Source of the DNA: WHSW01 sp963742205
GTDB taxonomy: Bacteria > Actinomycetota > Thermoleophilia > Solirubrobacterales > 70-9
DNA length: 64,000 nt
Reading direction: 5' to 3'
Assembly: GCA_963742205.1 (NCBI GenBank)
Contig: CAVUKZ010000007.1
Span: forward strand, 124,001 to 188,000
In this document: one piece after another, positions 25,191 to 33,265 of the stretch
How the letters are laid out: each line of letters opens with the position of its first letter
Position numbering within the stretch: position 1 is the first letter of the stretch
Notes under the pieces: generated by a model
Databases searched by the model: none
What the model was told of the DNA's origin: nothing
What the model saw: only the letters and a program-made list of their open reading frames with translations
Translations under genes and position numbers: made by a program

Positions 25191-26681
25191 GTGAAAGTCC
25201 TGATCTTCCACGGTTACCTGCTGCGCGGCACCGGCTCGAACGTCTACAACGCCAGCCTCGCGACCGCCCTCGCCCGCCTCGGTCACGAGGTCCACGTCGT
25301 CTGCCAGGACCACGACCCGCCCGAGCTGGGCGCCGGTGCGTCGGGCTCGGTCACGGTCCACACCCCCGACATCGGCGGCCTGTTGCCGGTCTTCGTCCAC
25401 GACAACTACGAGGGGTTCGAGGTCAAGACGTTCGCCGAGCTGACCGACGATGAGCTCGACCGCTACCTCGAGTCGAACGTCACGGCGGTCCGCGACCTGG
25501 TCGAGTCGCTCGGCGGCGTCGACGCGGCGATCGCCAACCACCTGATCATGGGGCCGGTGATCCTCGGCCGCGCCGGGCTCGACTACGCGCTTGCGATTCA
25601 CGGCTCCGACCTCTCCTACACCGTGATCCCCGACCTCGAGCGCTGGGGCCCGTACGCGCAGGAGGCCTGCGACGGCGCCGCGGGGATCCTGGTCGGCTCC
25701 GGCCACATCGCCGCCCGCCTGCGCCAGGCGGTCGATGATCCGGTGACCAACGCGAAGGTTCGCCTCGGACCGCCGGGTGTCGACACGCACCTGTTCTCGC
25801 CGATCCCGACCTCGGAGCGCGCGCTCGCCCTCGAGGCCCTCGCGGCCCGCCTGCGCGAGCTCGACGAGGGGACCAGCGGGTCGAGCTGGGACCGCGACCC
25901 CGTGGCCGCGGCGGACGCGGTCGACTGGTTCGCCGAGGGCAGCGGCTCGCGGGTCATCTTCGTCGGCAAGCTGATCGTCTCCAAGGGCGTGGACCTGCTC
26001 CTGGCCGCGTGGCCGCTCGTGCACCGGGTTCACCCCGACGCCCGTCTGCTGATCGTCGGCTTCGGCGCCCTGGCTCCGGTGCTGCAGAGGGTCTCGGAGG
26101 GCCTCGCGGCGGGGGATCTCGGGCCGCTGCGCGAGCTGGCCGAGCACGGCCGCGGGCTTGAGGACGGAAAGGACGAGCGGATGCGGATGGTCTCGTCGTT
26201 CCTCGAGCGCCTCCCGGATGGGTATGAGGACGCCGCGCGCGCCGCCGCCGGCAGCGTCGAGTTCGCCGGGCGCCTGGAGCACGACGAGGTCGCCGTCCCC
26301 GTCGCCGCGTCGGACTCGCTCGTTTTCCCCAGCACCTTCCCGGAGGCGTTCGGGATGGTCGCCGCGGAGGCCGCCTCCACCGGCGCGCTGCCGGTCTCGG
26401 CCGCTCATTCGGGCGCCGCGGAGGTCAGCCAGGCGCTCGCCGCCGACCTGCCGGAGGTGGCCAGGCACCTCGTCTCGTTCGAGCTCCGCGACGACGCCGT
26501 GGAGACGATCGCGGCCCGCCTGCGCGACTGGCTCGGCCTCGACCAGCCGGATCGCATCGCGGCCAGCGCCTCGTTGCGCGAGACCGTGGAGCGCCTGTGG
26601 AGCTGGGAATCGGTCGCCCGCGGGGCGATCGCCGCCTCCGCCGGGGAGCTCGACGAGCTCCCGGTCCCGCAGAGCGATTGA
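25191..26681 (+). CDS. GT4-family glycosyltransferase
   Basis: 496 aa from GTG 25191. GT-B fold: N-terminal FHGYLLRGTGSNVYNASLAT (acceptor-side glycine loop), AIHGSDLSY, and VRLGPPGVDTHLFSP as the linker. The C-terminal Rossmann half has VIFVGKLIVSKGVDLLLAAW and the donor motif PSTFPEAFGMVAAEAASTG with its EX7E glutamates. It transfers a sugar from a nucleotide donor, probably to a cell-envelope acceptor. About 60 residues longer than typical members because of an insertion around 260-400. Followed 67 bp later by ctaC. Confidence 0.85.
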   Translation: MKVLIFHGYLLRGTGSNVYNASLATALARLGHEVHVVCQDHDPPELGAGASGSVTVHTPDIGGLLPVFVHDNYEGFEVKTFAELTDDELDRYLESNVTAVRDLVESLGGVDAAIANHLIMGPVILGRAGLDYALAIHGSDLSYTVIPDLERWGPYAQEACDGAAGILVGSGHIAARLRQAVDDPVTNAKVRLGPPGVDTHLFSPIPTSERALALEALAARLRELDEGTSGSSWDRDPVAAADAVDWFAEGSGSRVIFVGKLIVSKGVDLLLAAWPLVHRVHPDARLLIVGFGALAPVLQRVSEGLAAGDLGPLRELAEHGRGLEDGKDERMRMVSSFLERLPDGYEDAARAAAGSVEFAGRLEHDEVAVPVAASDSLVFPSTFPEAFGMVAAEAASTGALPVSAAHSGAAEVSQALAADLPEVARHLVSFELRDDAVETIAARLRDWLGLDQPDRIAASASLRETVERLWSWESVARGAIAASAGELDELPVPQSD

Positions 26682-26748
26682 GCCGCTTGAAACTAGCTCG
26701 GAGGCGATCCTCCGGCAGCGTCGCCCCGATCAATAGAATCGCGATCCG

Positions 26749-27552
26749 GTGACCCGCCAGACGTATCTGAGGCTGATCGGGGCGATGGTCGTTGTCGCGG
26801 CCGTGAGCTCCGTTTTCCTGCTCCAGTTCCACTGGTTCGGCGATGCTGCAAGCGAGCAGCGCGGCCCGATCGACACGCTCTTCGACGTGATGATCGTGCT
26901 CTCGTGCGTGGTCTTCGCGATCGTCATCGTGATGTTCGCCTACGCGATCTGGAAGTTCCGGGTCAAGCCGGGCGACGAGGGCGACGGCAAGCCGATCCAC
27001 GGCAACACCAAGCTCGAGATCGCCTGGACGGTGATCCCGACGGTCATCGTGCTCTTCGGCGCCGCCTACAGCTGGGTCGTGCTCGACGACATCGAGGCCA
27101 AGTCCTCGGACGCCATGCGCCTCGACGTGACCGCGCAGCAGTTCGAGTGGAGCTTCGGCTATCCGGAGAAGATGATCGGCAGCGGGGAGAGCGCGACCGA
27201 GGTCACCACGCACGAGCTCCACGTGCCGGTCGATCGCCAGCTCGACGTGCACCTGACGGCGCTCGACGTCCTGCACTCGTTCTGGGTCCCGGAATGGGGC
27301 ATCAAGCGCGACGCGGTCCCGGCGCGCGACCCCGAGGCCGAGGGCGTCGACAACACGTTCGTCGTCACCCCGGATCAGGAGGGCACGTACAGCCTGATCT
27401 GCACCGAGCTGTGCGGCACCGGGCATGCGACGATGCGCGCCACGGTCGTGGTCGAGAGCCCGGAGGACTTCGACCAGTGGCTGAACGAGCAGGCGGCATC
27501 GCAGTCACAGGGCGGGGCAGCGGGTGGGTCGTCCAGCAGCGGTGGAACGTAG
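26749..27552 (+). CDS. ctaC: Cytochrome c oxidase subunit II
   Basis: 267 aa from GTG 26749. Two N-terminal membrane helices (LIGAMVVVAAVSSVFLLQFH; VMIVLSCVVFAIVIVMFAYA) precede the CuA cupredoxin domain. All CuA ligands are present: His in VLHSFWVPEW and the block CTELCGTGHATM (Cys, Cys, His, Met). It accepts electrons from cytochrome c and passes them to heme a. First gene of ctaC-ctaD-(USP-like)-ctaE. Compare the degenerate paralogue at 39486-40415. Confidence 0.95.
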   Translation: MTRQTYLRLIGAMVVVAAVSSVFLLQFHWFGDAASEQRGPIDTLFDVMIVLSCVVFAIVIVMFAYAIWKFRVKPGDEGDGKPIHGNTKLEIAWTVIPTVIVLFGAAYSWVVLDDIEAKSSDAMRLDVTAQQFEWSFGYPEKMIGSGESATEVTTHELHVPVDRQLDVHLTALDVLHSFWVPEWGIKRDAVPARDPEAEGVDNTFVVTPDQEGTYSLICTELCGTGHATMRATVVVESPEDFDQWLNEQAASQSQGGAAGGSSSSGGT

Positions 27553-27570
27553 GCTTAGGAGGTAGGGCAC

Positions 27571-29508
27571 GTGGTAGCGGCGATCAAGACACCAGGGCTG
27601 GGACGGGCCGGCATCGGGTTCCTGCTCGGAGCGGGCTTCGGCTTCGGCCTCGTCGTCGCGCTGCGTGCGATCTCCGGGCTGGAGATCTTCCAGACCGAGC
27701 CGACCGGCTACCCGCACCTGATCGTCCCGGCGATCACCGGCCCGCTCGGCTTCCTGGCCGGGCTCGGGGCGTTCGACTACTGGCTGCGCTGGGCGCGCGG
27801 CGCGCCGACCAGGCCCGAGGACCACTCGCAGCACGGCGCCAAGTCGTGGCGGGACTACTTCAAGTTCAACACCGATCACAAGGTGATCGGGATCCAGTAC
27901 ATCGTCACCACCTTCTTCTTCTTCCTGGTCGGTGGTCTGATCGCGATGCTGATCCGCGCCGAGCTGGCCCAGCCCGGGACCCAGATCGTGGACCCGGGCC
28001 TCTACAACGGCCTGTTCTCCACGCACGCGGCGCTGATGATCTTCGTCTTCGTGATCCCGGTCTTCGCCGGGATCGCCAACTACGTGCTGCCGCTGATGAT
28101 CGGGGCGCCGGACATGGCGTTCCCGAGGCTGAACGCGCTCTCCTTCTGGATGCTGCCGATGGCCGGCCTGCTCTTCCTGGCCAGCTTCATCGTCCCCGGC
28201 GGGGCTTTCGACGCCGGCTGGACCGGTTACGCGCCGTTGTCCACCGGGGCCCCGCTGGGCCAGTCGTTCTTCAACCTGGGCGTCCAGTTCGCCGGCGCGT
28301 CATCGATCGCCACGGCCCTGAACTTCCTGGTCACGATCATCACCATGCGCGCGCCGGGGATGACGTTCTGGCGCATGCCCCTGCTCGTCTGGGCGAACCT
28401 CTCGACCTCGCTGCTGGTGGTCGCGGCGACGCCGTTCATCGCGGGCGTGCAGTTCATGGTCCTCTTCGACCGCGCCCTGCACACGAACTTCTTCCAGGAG
28501 AGCTTCGGCGGCGACGTACTGAGCTACCAGCACATCTTCTGGTTCTACTCGCACCCAGCCGTCTACATCATGATGTTGCCCGGCTTCGGGATCGTCTCCG
28601 AGGTGATTTCCACCCACGCCCGGAAACCGATCTTCGGCTACCGGCTGATGGCCCTGGCGCTGCTCGGGATCGTCGTCCTGTCCTACACCGTTTGGGCGCA
28701 CCACATGTTCGTCAGCGGCATGTTCAGCTGGCTGCGCGTCCCGATGATGATCACCACGCTGCTGATCGCGGTCCCCACCGGGATCAAGATCTTCAGCTGG
28801 TTAGCGACGTTATTCGACTCCAAGTTGCACCTGAAATCGACGGCGATGCTGTTCAGCCTCGGCTTCATCGTCACCTTCGTCATCGGGGGCATATCCGGGG
28901 TCATGCTGGGCATGGTGCCGATCGACATCCACGTCTCGGACACCTACTTCATCGTCGCCCACATCCACTTCGTGCTCTTCGGCGGCTCGGTGTTCACGAT
29001 CTTCGCCGGGATCTACCACTGGTTCCCGAAGATGACCGGGCGCATGTACGACGAGCGCCTCGGGCGCGTGCACTTCTACCTCACGCTGCTCGGGATGCTG
29101 GGCACGTTCGTGCCCATGCACTGGATCGGGATGGAGGGCATGCCGAGGCGCGTGGCCGACTACGCGGCCCAGTTCGGCAGCTGGAACCTGGTGATCTCGA
29201 TCTCGTCCTTCCTGCTCGGCCTGGCCCAGTTGGTGTTCATGTACAACATGATCGTCAGCTGGAAGTGGGGCCCGCGCGCGACCGCAAACCCGTGGCGCGC
29301 GAAGACGATCGAGTGGCAGGTGTCCTCGCCGCCGCCGATCTTCAACTTCGATCAGATCCCGCGCGTCGTCGGCGGCCCTTACGAGTACGGGGTCCCGGGC
29401 GCCCGGCACGCGATCATGGGTCCGGAGGAGGCCGACGTGCGCGAGCACGAGCCGGCCAAGGTAGGCACCGCCGCCGGCGGTGACGACACGTCGTTATCCA
29501 ATCCGTGA
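27571..29508 (+). CDS. ctaD: Cytochrome c oxidase subunit I, A2-type
   Basis: 645 aa from GTG 27571 with a good RBS (AGGAGGTAGG). It has an extra two-helix N-terminal part before the 12-helix core. Ligands present: heme a His in FSTHAALMIF, CuB His and cross-linked Tyr in FYSHPAVY, the His pair in VWAHHMF, and heme a3/a His in IVAHIHFVLFGG. The usual GHPEVY glutamate is absent, replaced by the YS pair in YSHPAVY. That is the known A2-type D-channel variant of heme-copper oxidases (as in Thermus/Rhodothermus caa3). Its stop overlaps the next gene's GTG. Confidence 0.95.
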   Translation: MVAAIKTPGLGRAGIGFLLGAGFGFGLVVALRAISGLEIFQTEPTGYPHLIVPAITGPLGFLAGLGAFDYWLRWARGAPTRPEDHSQHGAKSWRDYFKFNTDHKVIGIQYIVTTFFFFLVGGLIAMLIRAELAQPGTQIVDPGLYNGLFSTHAALMIFVFVIPVFAGIANYVLPLMIGAPDMAFPRLNALSFWMLPMAGLLFLASFIVPGGAFDAGWTGYAPLSTGAPLGQSFFNLGVQFAGASSIATALNFLVTIITMRAPGMTFWRMPLLVWANLSTSLLVVAATPFIAGVQFMVLFDRALHTNFFQESFGGDVLSYQHIFWFYSHPAVYIMMLPGFGIVSEVISTHARKPIFGYRLMALALLGIVVLSYTVWAHHMFVSGMFSWLRVPMMITTLLIAVPTGIKIFSWLATLFDSKLHLKSTAMLFSLGFIVTFVIGGISGVMLGMVPIDIHVSDTYFIVAHIHFVLFGGSVFTIFAGIYHWFPKMTGRMYDERLGRVHFYLTLLGMLGTFVPMHWIGMEGMPRRVADYAAQFGSWNLVISISSFLLGLAQLVFMYNMIVSWKWGPRATANPWRAKTIEWQVSSPPPIFNFDQIPRVVGGPYEYGVPGARHAIMGPEEADVREHEPAKVGTAAGGDDTSLSNP

Positions 29509-30428
29509 CCGACGCCGAACACGCCGCCTACCCGGTGGACGATCCCCACAGCTCGGTCGACTGGAGCGAGGGCGGGACCGTGCTCGCATTCGTCAACGAG
29601 GTCGCCGGTGGCCGCCGGCTGCTCGAGGCGATCCGCGAGCGCGTCGCCGCCGGAGCCGACGGCGTCGCCGTCGCGGCGCCGCAGAACCAGCCGATCGTGG
29701 GCCAGATCGTCGACCGCGACGAGGTGCGCGACGCCGCCCTGAGCCGGGTCGAGGTGACCCAGCTGGTGCTCGACTCGTTCGACATCGAGTCCGCCGGAGC
29801 GGTCATGGATCCCGACCCCGCCCTGGCCCTCGACGACGCGGTGCGCGCCTTCCAGCCCAAGGAGGTGCTGCTGTCCGCGCTTTACGAAACCCGCTTCGGG
29901 CTCACGCGCAAGGACCTGGTCGAGTGGGCGAAGGCGAAGATCGAGATCCCGGTGACCCACATCCCGGTCCGCGTCGACGACGACGCCGTGCGCTGGGACG
30001 TCGTCCACACGCTGCTGGTCGCCACGCAGACCGTCACCAGCCCCGACCTGATCCGGCACCTGAAGGCCCGCGCGGAGGACAAGCCGCACCGCTACACGAT
30101 CATCTGCCCGCGCTCGGGCGACCTCACGCGCGACCAGGTCTGCGAGCGGCTCGCCCGCACGCTGGCCGAGCTCTATCGCGCCGACATCGACGCCACGGGC
30201 CAGCCGATGAGCCCCGAGCCGCTGGCCGCGATCACCAACGCGATCGACCACTACCGGATCGACGAGGTGCTGATCTCGACCCTCGCCGGCAAGCAGTCGG
30301 TGTGGCTCGAGGAGGGGCTGATCGAGAAGGTCCGCGGGATCACGGACCTGCCCGTGGAGCACTACGAGGCGCAGACGACGGGCGAGGCCGCGATCCGGCG
30401 CGATGAGCCCGCCGGGGCGGTGAGCTGA
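29505..30428 (+). CDS. Tandem universal-stress-like protein inside the oxidase operon
   Basis: 307 aa, GTG 29505 overlapping the ctaD stop and followed by a TGATG overlap with ctaE, so tightly coupled to oxidase synthesis. Two USP-like alpha/beta units are seen, ending ALDDAVRAFQPKEVLLSA...IPVTHIPV and AITNAIDHYRIDEVLIST...LPVEHYEA. The same pattern recurs in the protein at 33354. The ATP-binding GxxG-S signature of classic UspA is not evident. Role unknown; the position between subunits I and III suggests assembly or regulation of the oxidase. Confidence 0.65.
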   Translation: MTDAEHAAYPVDDPHSSVDWSEGGTVLAFVNEVAGGRRLLEAIRERVAAGADGVAVAAPQNQPIVGQIVDRDEVRDAALSRVEVTQLVLDSFDIESAGAVMDPDPALALDDAVRAFQPKEVLLSALYETRFGLTRKDLVEWAKAKIEIPVTHIPVRVDDDAVRWDVVHTLLVATQTVTSPDLIRHLKARAEDKPHRYTIICPRSGDLTRDQVCERLARTLAELYRADIDATGQPMSPEPLAAITNAIDHYRIDEVLISTLAGKQSVWLEEGLIEKVRGITDLPVEHYEAQTTGEAAIRRDEPAGAVS

Positions 30429-31051
30429 TGGAGAGCGCCTCGATCTCGGTCGGGCACGGCGAGCACGAGCACCACGGGCCGCCGGAGGCCCATCAGAGCT
30501 CGCGGATCGACCGGCAGACGCTGGGGATCCTGCTCTTCATCATCTCGGAGGTCATGCTGTTCGGGGCGTTCTTCGCCTCGTACTTCTTCCTCCGCGTGGT
30601 CGCCAACGAGGGCCCCTGGCCGCCCGAGGGCGTCGACCTCCCGGTCTCCGTCGCCGGCGTCAACACCGCGATCCTCGTCTCCTCCAGCTTCACCGTCCAC
30701 TGGGCGCTGGAGGCGGTCCGCAAGGGCAACCGCCGCGGGCTGCAGATGGGCCTCGCGATGACCTGGCTCCTGGGCGCGACCTTCCTCTTCATCCAGATCA
30801 ACGAGTACATCCACATCGGCTTCAGCGCCCGCGACGGCGCCTTCGGCTCGATCTTCTACGGGCTCACGGGCCTCCACGGCGCGCACGTCTTCGTCGGCCT
30901 CGTGCTGCTGACGTTCGCCAATATCCGCGCCTGGCGCGGGCATTTCGGACCGGACGCGAAGGATCACCTCGGCGTCGAGGTGCCGGGCATCTACTGGCAC
31001 TTCGTCGACATCATGTGGCTGATCGTCTTCACGGCCGTCTACATCCTCTAG
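30428..31051 (+). CDS. ctaE: Cytochrome c oxidase subunit III
   Basis: 207 aa, ATG 30428 overlapping the preceding stop. Five to six membrane helices with FIISEVMLFGAFFASYFFLR (conserved Glu in helix 1), STFLHWAL-type SFTVHWALEAVR, YGLTGLHGAHVFVGLVLLT, and the end GIYWHFVDIMWLIVFTAVYI. Subunit III supports proton uptake and stability of subunit I. The last 41 bases of the gene (31011-31051) are duplicated at 33266-33306, the far end of the insert that follows. Confidence 0.94.
   Translation: MESASISVGHGEHEHHGPPEAHQSSRIDRQTLGILLFIISEVMLFGAFFASYFFLRVVANEGPWPPEGVDLPVSVAGVNTAILVSSSFTVHWALEAVRKGNRRGLQMGLAMTWLLGATFLFIQINEYIHIGFSARDGAFGSIFYGLTGLHGAHVFVGLVLLTFANIRAWRGHFGPDAKDHLGVEVPGIYWHFVDIMWLIVFTAVYIL
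31011..31051 (+). repeat. Left 41-bp direct repeat = 3' end of ctaE (putative att site)
   Basis: Begins TCATGTGGCTGATCG and ends with the ctaE stop TAG. It matches 33266-33306 at 40 of 41 positions (the only difference is C versus T three bases before the TAG, which leaves the amino acid Leu unchanged). Duplication of a gene's 3' end that restores its stop codon is what site-specific integration into a coding gene leaves behind. Confidence 0.8.
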
Positions 31052-31052
31052 A

Positions 31053-31072
31053 AACCGCATAGACAAGCGGTT
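31053..31072. terminator. Hairpin just after ctaE
   Basis: AACCGC (31053-31058) pairs perfectly with GCGGTT (31067-31072) around an 8-base loop, directly after the ctaE stop. It could end the oxidase transcript, or be part of the recombination site at the island's left edge. No T-run follows except TTCTC. Confidence 0.4.
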
Positions 31073-31080
31073 CTCAATCG

Positions 31081-31114
31081 GTGCGCCAGTCGTGCGCCAG
31101 TCCGTGCGCCAGTC
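31081..31114. repeat. Three copies of GTGCGCCAGTC
   Basis: The 11-mer occurs at 31081-31091, 31092-31102 and 31104-31114 inside the island's left edge. Such short iterated motifs beside an attachment core are typical of recombinase arm-binding sites, but no integrase is present to confirm it. Confidence 0.7.
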
Positions 31115-31144
31115 AGCACGCCGCCGGCCGCACGCGCCTGCTGC

Positions 31145-31288
31145 TCAGCGACGCTCGCGCTGCGCGTCCAGGTAGGTGTCGAGCAGCTGGCGTTGGGCGA
31201 GGTTGAGCAGCGCCTCCTCGCGTTCGTCGAGTTCGACGCCGGGCGGCAGGCCGTTACGGATCGCCGCGATCAGGTCGTGCTCAGCCAT
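31145..31288 (-). CDS. Small ORF of unknown function (47 aa)
   Basis: Reads MAEHDLIAAIRNGLPPGVEL then DEREEALLNLAQRQLLDTYL and ends DAQRERR. Mostly helical and charged, with plausible actinobacterial codon use; no clear RBS. The first half vaguely recalls small phage terminase-like helices, but I cannot support a name. Its 3' end overlaps a GCTGCTCAGCGA block shared with the intergenic repeat family. Possibly a surviving piece of the integrated element. Confidence 0.4.
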   Translation of the reverse strand: MAEHDLIAAIRNGLPPGVELDEREEALLNLAQRQLLDTYLDAQRERR

Positions 31289-31404
31289 CGGGGAATCTCA
31301 TGAGGCGCATGCGGTGGGGGTGTGGCTCTCAACCGGCGGTTAGCGAAAACCCGCGTTTCCCATCACCGACCCTCCCTACCGGACCGCGAGATACTGCGCA
31401 GGCG

Positions 31405-31791
31405 ATGTCGGAGGAGAACGTGGAGAGGGTCAGGAAAGGATTCGAGGCTCACAACCGCGGTGACCTCGATGCGCTGGTCGAGTTCTATGACCCGGACGTG
31501 GTGTTCGAGACGCTGCTCTTGGGGACGCACCACGGCAACGAGGCGATAAGGCTGATCTACGAGGAGAACCAGAAGACGCTGTCCGGATACGACGTCGTCC
31601 CGGTCGAGCTGATCGACGCCGGGGACAGGGTGGTGGCGGTCGCGCAGACGGTCGGGTCCGGTCCCGTCAGCCGGATCGCCGTCGAGGATCAGTTCGCATT
31701 CGTGTTCACGTTCGCGGGGGAGCGGTGCGTGCGGGAGCAGGCCTTCCGCAACAAAGAGGAAGCCCTCAAGGCCGCCGGGCTGTCGGAGTAG
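31405..31791 (+). CDS. SnoaL-like (NTF2-fold) protein, array member 1
   Basis: 128 aa from ATG 31405. N-terminus MSEENVERVRKGFEAHNRGD, then LDALVEFYDPDVVFET, ELIDAGDRVVAVAQ and C-terminus ALKAAGLSE. This is the cone-shaped NTF2/SnoaL fold used for small-molecule binding or isomerisation; the catalytic role of this large actinobacterial family is mostly unknown. Three bases separate it from the next member. Its last 21 coding bases, with the next start, are identical to the equivalent place in members 2 and 3. Confidence 0.8.
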   Translation: MSEENVERVRKGFEAHNRGDLDALVEFYDPDVVFETLLLGTHHGNEAIRLIYEENQKTLSGYDVVPVELIDAGDRVVAVAQTVGSGPVSRIAVEDQFAFVFTFAGERCVREQAFRNKEEALKAAGLSE

Positions 31792-31794
31792 GCG

Positions 31795-32184
31795 ATGTCG
31801 CAGGAGAACGTGGAGGCAGTCCGCAAGGTCACCGACGCGATGGCGCGTGACGACCTTGACGAGGTGCTCCGGCGCTGCGATCCAGACGTCATCTACAAGC
31901 CCGCCCAGGAAGCGGCGACCTATGGTCAACAAGACCTCCGGAGAGCCTTGGAACGGTGGGGAAGCGATATCGAGCGGCTGGAACTGGTCACCGAGGAGCT
32001 TCTTGATGCCGGAGATCGCGTGGTCCTGACGATCCTTCTTCGCGGCCGAGGACGCATTAGCGGGGCCGAGATCGCCGCCACGCGCTTCTACGAGGTCTTC
32101 AAGCTGCGCGACGGCGCGATCTTGCGCTGGGAGGAGTTCACCGATCGAGCCCCGGCCCTCCAAGCCGCCGGGCTGTCGGAGTAG
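31795..32184 (+). CDS. SnoaL-like (NTF2-fold) protein, array member 2
   Basis: 129 aa. MSQENVEAVRKVTDAMARDD, LRRCDPDVIY, ELLDAGDRVVLTILLRGRGR and the shared tail APALQAAGLSE. The middle of the protein is only distantly like members 1 and 3 although the ends are nearly the same. Head-to-tail with both neighbours at 3-bp spacing, so one transcript is likely. Confidence 0.8.
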   Translation: MSQENVEAVRKVTDAMARDDLDEVLRRCDPDVIYKPAQEAATYGQQDLRRALERWGSDIERLELVTEELLDAGDRVVLTILLRGRGRISGAEIAATRFYEVFKLRDGAILRWEEFTDRAPALQAAGLSE

Positions 32185-32187
32185 GCG

Positions 32188-32577
32188 ATGTCGCGGGAGA
32201 ACGTGGAGATCGTGCGGAGGTACATCGACGCCTGGCAGAGGGATAGCGACGCAATGATCGAGCACCTCGATCCCGACCTCGAGTGGGCTCCAGTTGAGGA
32301 GAGTCACACGCCTTCTCGTGGCCACGAGGGCGCAAGGCGGCTCAGGGAAGGCTGGCTGGACAACTGGGAGGAGCACCAACTCGATGTCGAAGAGGTGCTC
32401 GACAAAGGGGATCAGGTCGTCGTTGCCATGCGTCTTCGCGGGCGCGGGAAGCTCAGCGGAGTTGAGGTCGAGCTCGTTCAGTACAGCCGGTTCACGGTGC
32501 GCAACCGAAGGATCACCCACATCTACGAGCACGCTGCCAGGGCCGAGGCCCTCGAAGCCGCCGGGCTGTCGGAGTAG
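32188..32577 (+). CDS. SnoaL-like (NTF2-fold) protein, array member 3
   Basis: 129 aa. MSRENVEIVRRYIDAWQRDS, IEHLDPDLEWAPVEES, EEVLDKGDQVVVAMRLRGRG and the tail EALEAAGLSE. Closest to the standard chromosomal SnoaL-like proteins of this lineage (compare 58199-58612). After its stop the junction block and ATGTCG recur once more, but the sequence then does not encode a fourth SnoaL protein. Confidence 0.8.
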   Translation: MSRENVEIVRRYIDAWQRDSDAMIEHLDPDLEWAPVEESHTPSRGHEGARRLREGWLDNWEEHQLDVEEVLDKGDQVVVAMRLRGRGKLSGVEVELVQYSRFTVRNRRITHIYEHAARAEALEAAGLSE

Positions 32578-32586
32578 GCGATGTCG

Positions 32587-33265
32587 AATCGCCGCGACAC
32601 TCGACGCGATGCTGGAGGAGCGTGGACTCCGAGGTCGAGTGCATGCAATCGCCGCGCACCGCGCCATCAGCTTAGCCCTCCCCTCGCGGCAAAATGTCGG
32701 CCGTGACGAGGGCTGACGGCGCGGCAACTCATCTCCCAGGTGCGACCGGTTGAGGACGAAACGCTGGGAACCCGAGCCGGTGCAGTTAGCGGTCTCGACG
32801 GGACTGCCGACGGCCCTCGCAAGCGGGGCCACCGCATTCGCGATGACCCCCTCTTGCGCCCAAGAGGCCAGGCCCGTTACGGCCCGGCCACTCGTCTTCC
32901 TCCTGAACGCACGACGCTACCGAGCCGATTTTCACCGCAAGCAAGGCCTACGGCTAGCCTTCGCTCGCATGGAGCGGCTGAGCTACCGAGTGGTAGAGGC
33001 GGTGCATGATGCGCTGGTCATCTGGCGCATCGACGGCCCCGCGGCGTCGTAATGCGAGCCGATAATCTGCCGCTGCTGTTCTACAACCGCGAGGCGGCAC
33101 GACGCACCGCCGCCCGCATGAACGAGCGCCGGGCGGGAGGCTCACGCGAGTTCCGCGGGAGGCGCAAGAGCAGTTCTACGCCCATCAGCAAGAGCAGTTC
33201 TACGGCCTCACTAGCGTCTAGGCGTGGTCTAGGCGTGCGAAGGCGCGAACCCTCGTCTGATCGCT
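32587..33265. other. About 680 bp of eroded sequence at the island's right end
   Basis: No recognisable gene. Short open frames exist at 32750-33052 (plus, 100 codons, containing LVFLLNARRYRADFHRKQGL) and 33052-33306 (plus, 84 codons). The latter runs in frame into the right 41-bp repeat and so ends like ctaE (MWLIVFTAVYIL). Codon use is less GC3-biased than in neighbouring genes. CAAGAGCAGTTCTACG is repeated at 33166-33181 and 33189-33204. Likely remnants of foreign genes. Confidence 0.5.

Larger units (their letters stand above)
31771..32586 (+). repeat. Identical 30-bp gene-junction block, three copies at exact 393-bp spacing
   Basis: The block begins GCCGCCGGGCTGTCGGAG and continues TAGGCGATGTCG: the end of one gene, its stop, the spacer and the next ATG. 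Copies lie at 31771-31800, 32164-32193 and 32557-32586. A shorter match AGGCGATGTCGG precedes gene 1 (31400-31411). Conserved ends with divergent middles point to tandem duplication plus recombination at the junctions. Confidence 0.85.

Noticed and set aside
30362..31066. Minus-strand frame opposite ctaE
   Set aside because: Shadow of the ctaE reading frame; Asp/Glu/Arg-rich without motifs.
31771..32586. Integron-type attC sites between the SnoaL-like genes
   Set aside because: The junction blocks lie inside coding sequence, lack the imperfect inverted structure and RYYYAAC ends of attC, and no integron integrase is present.
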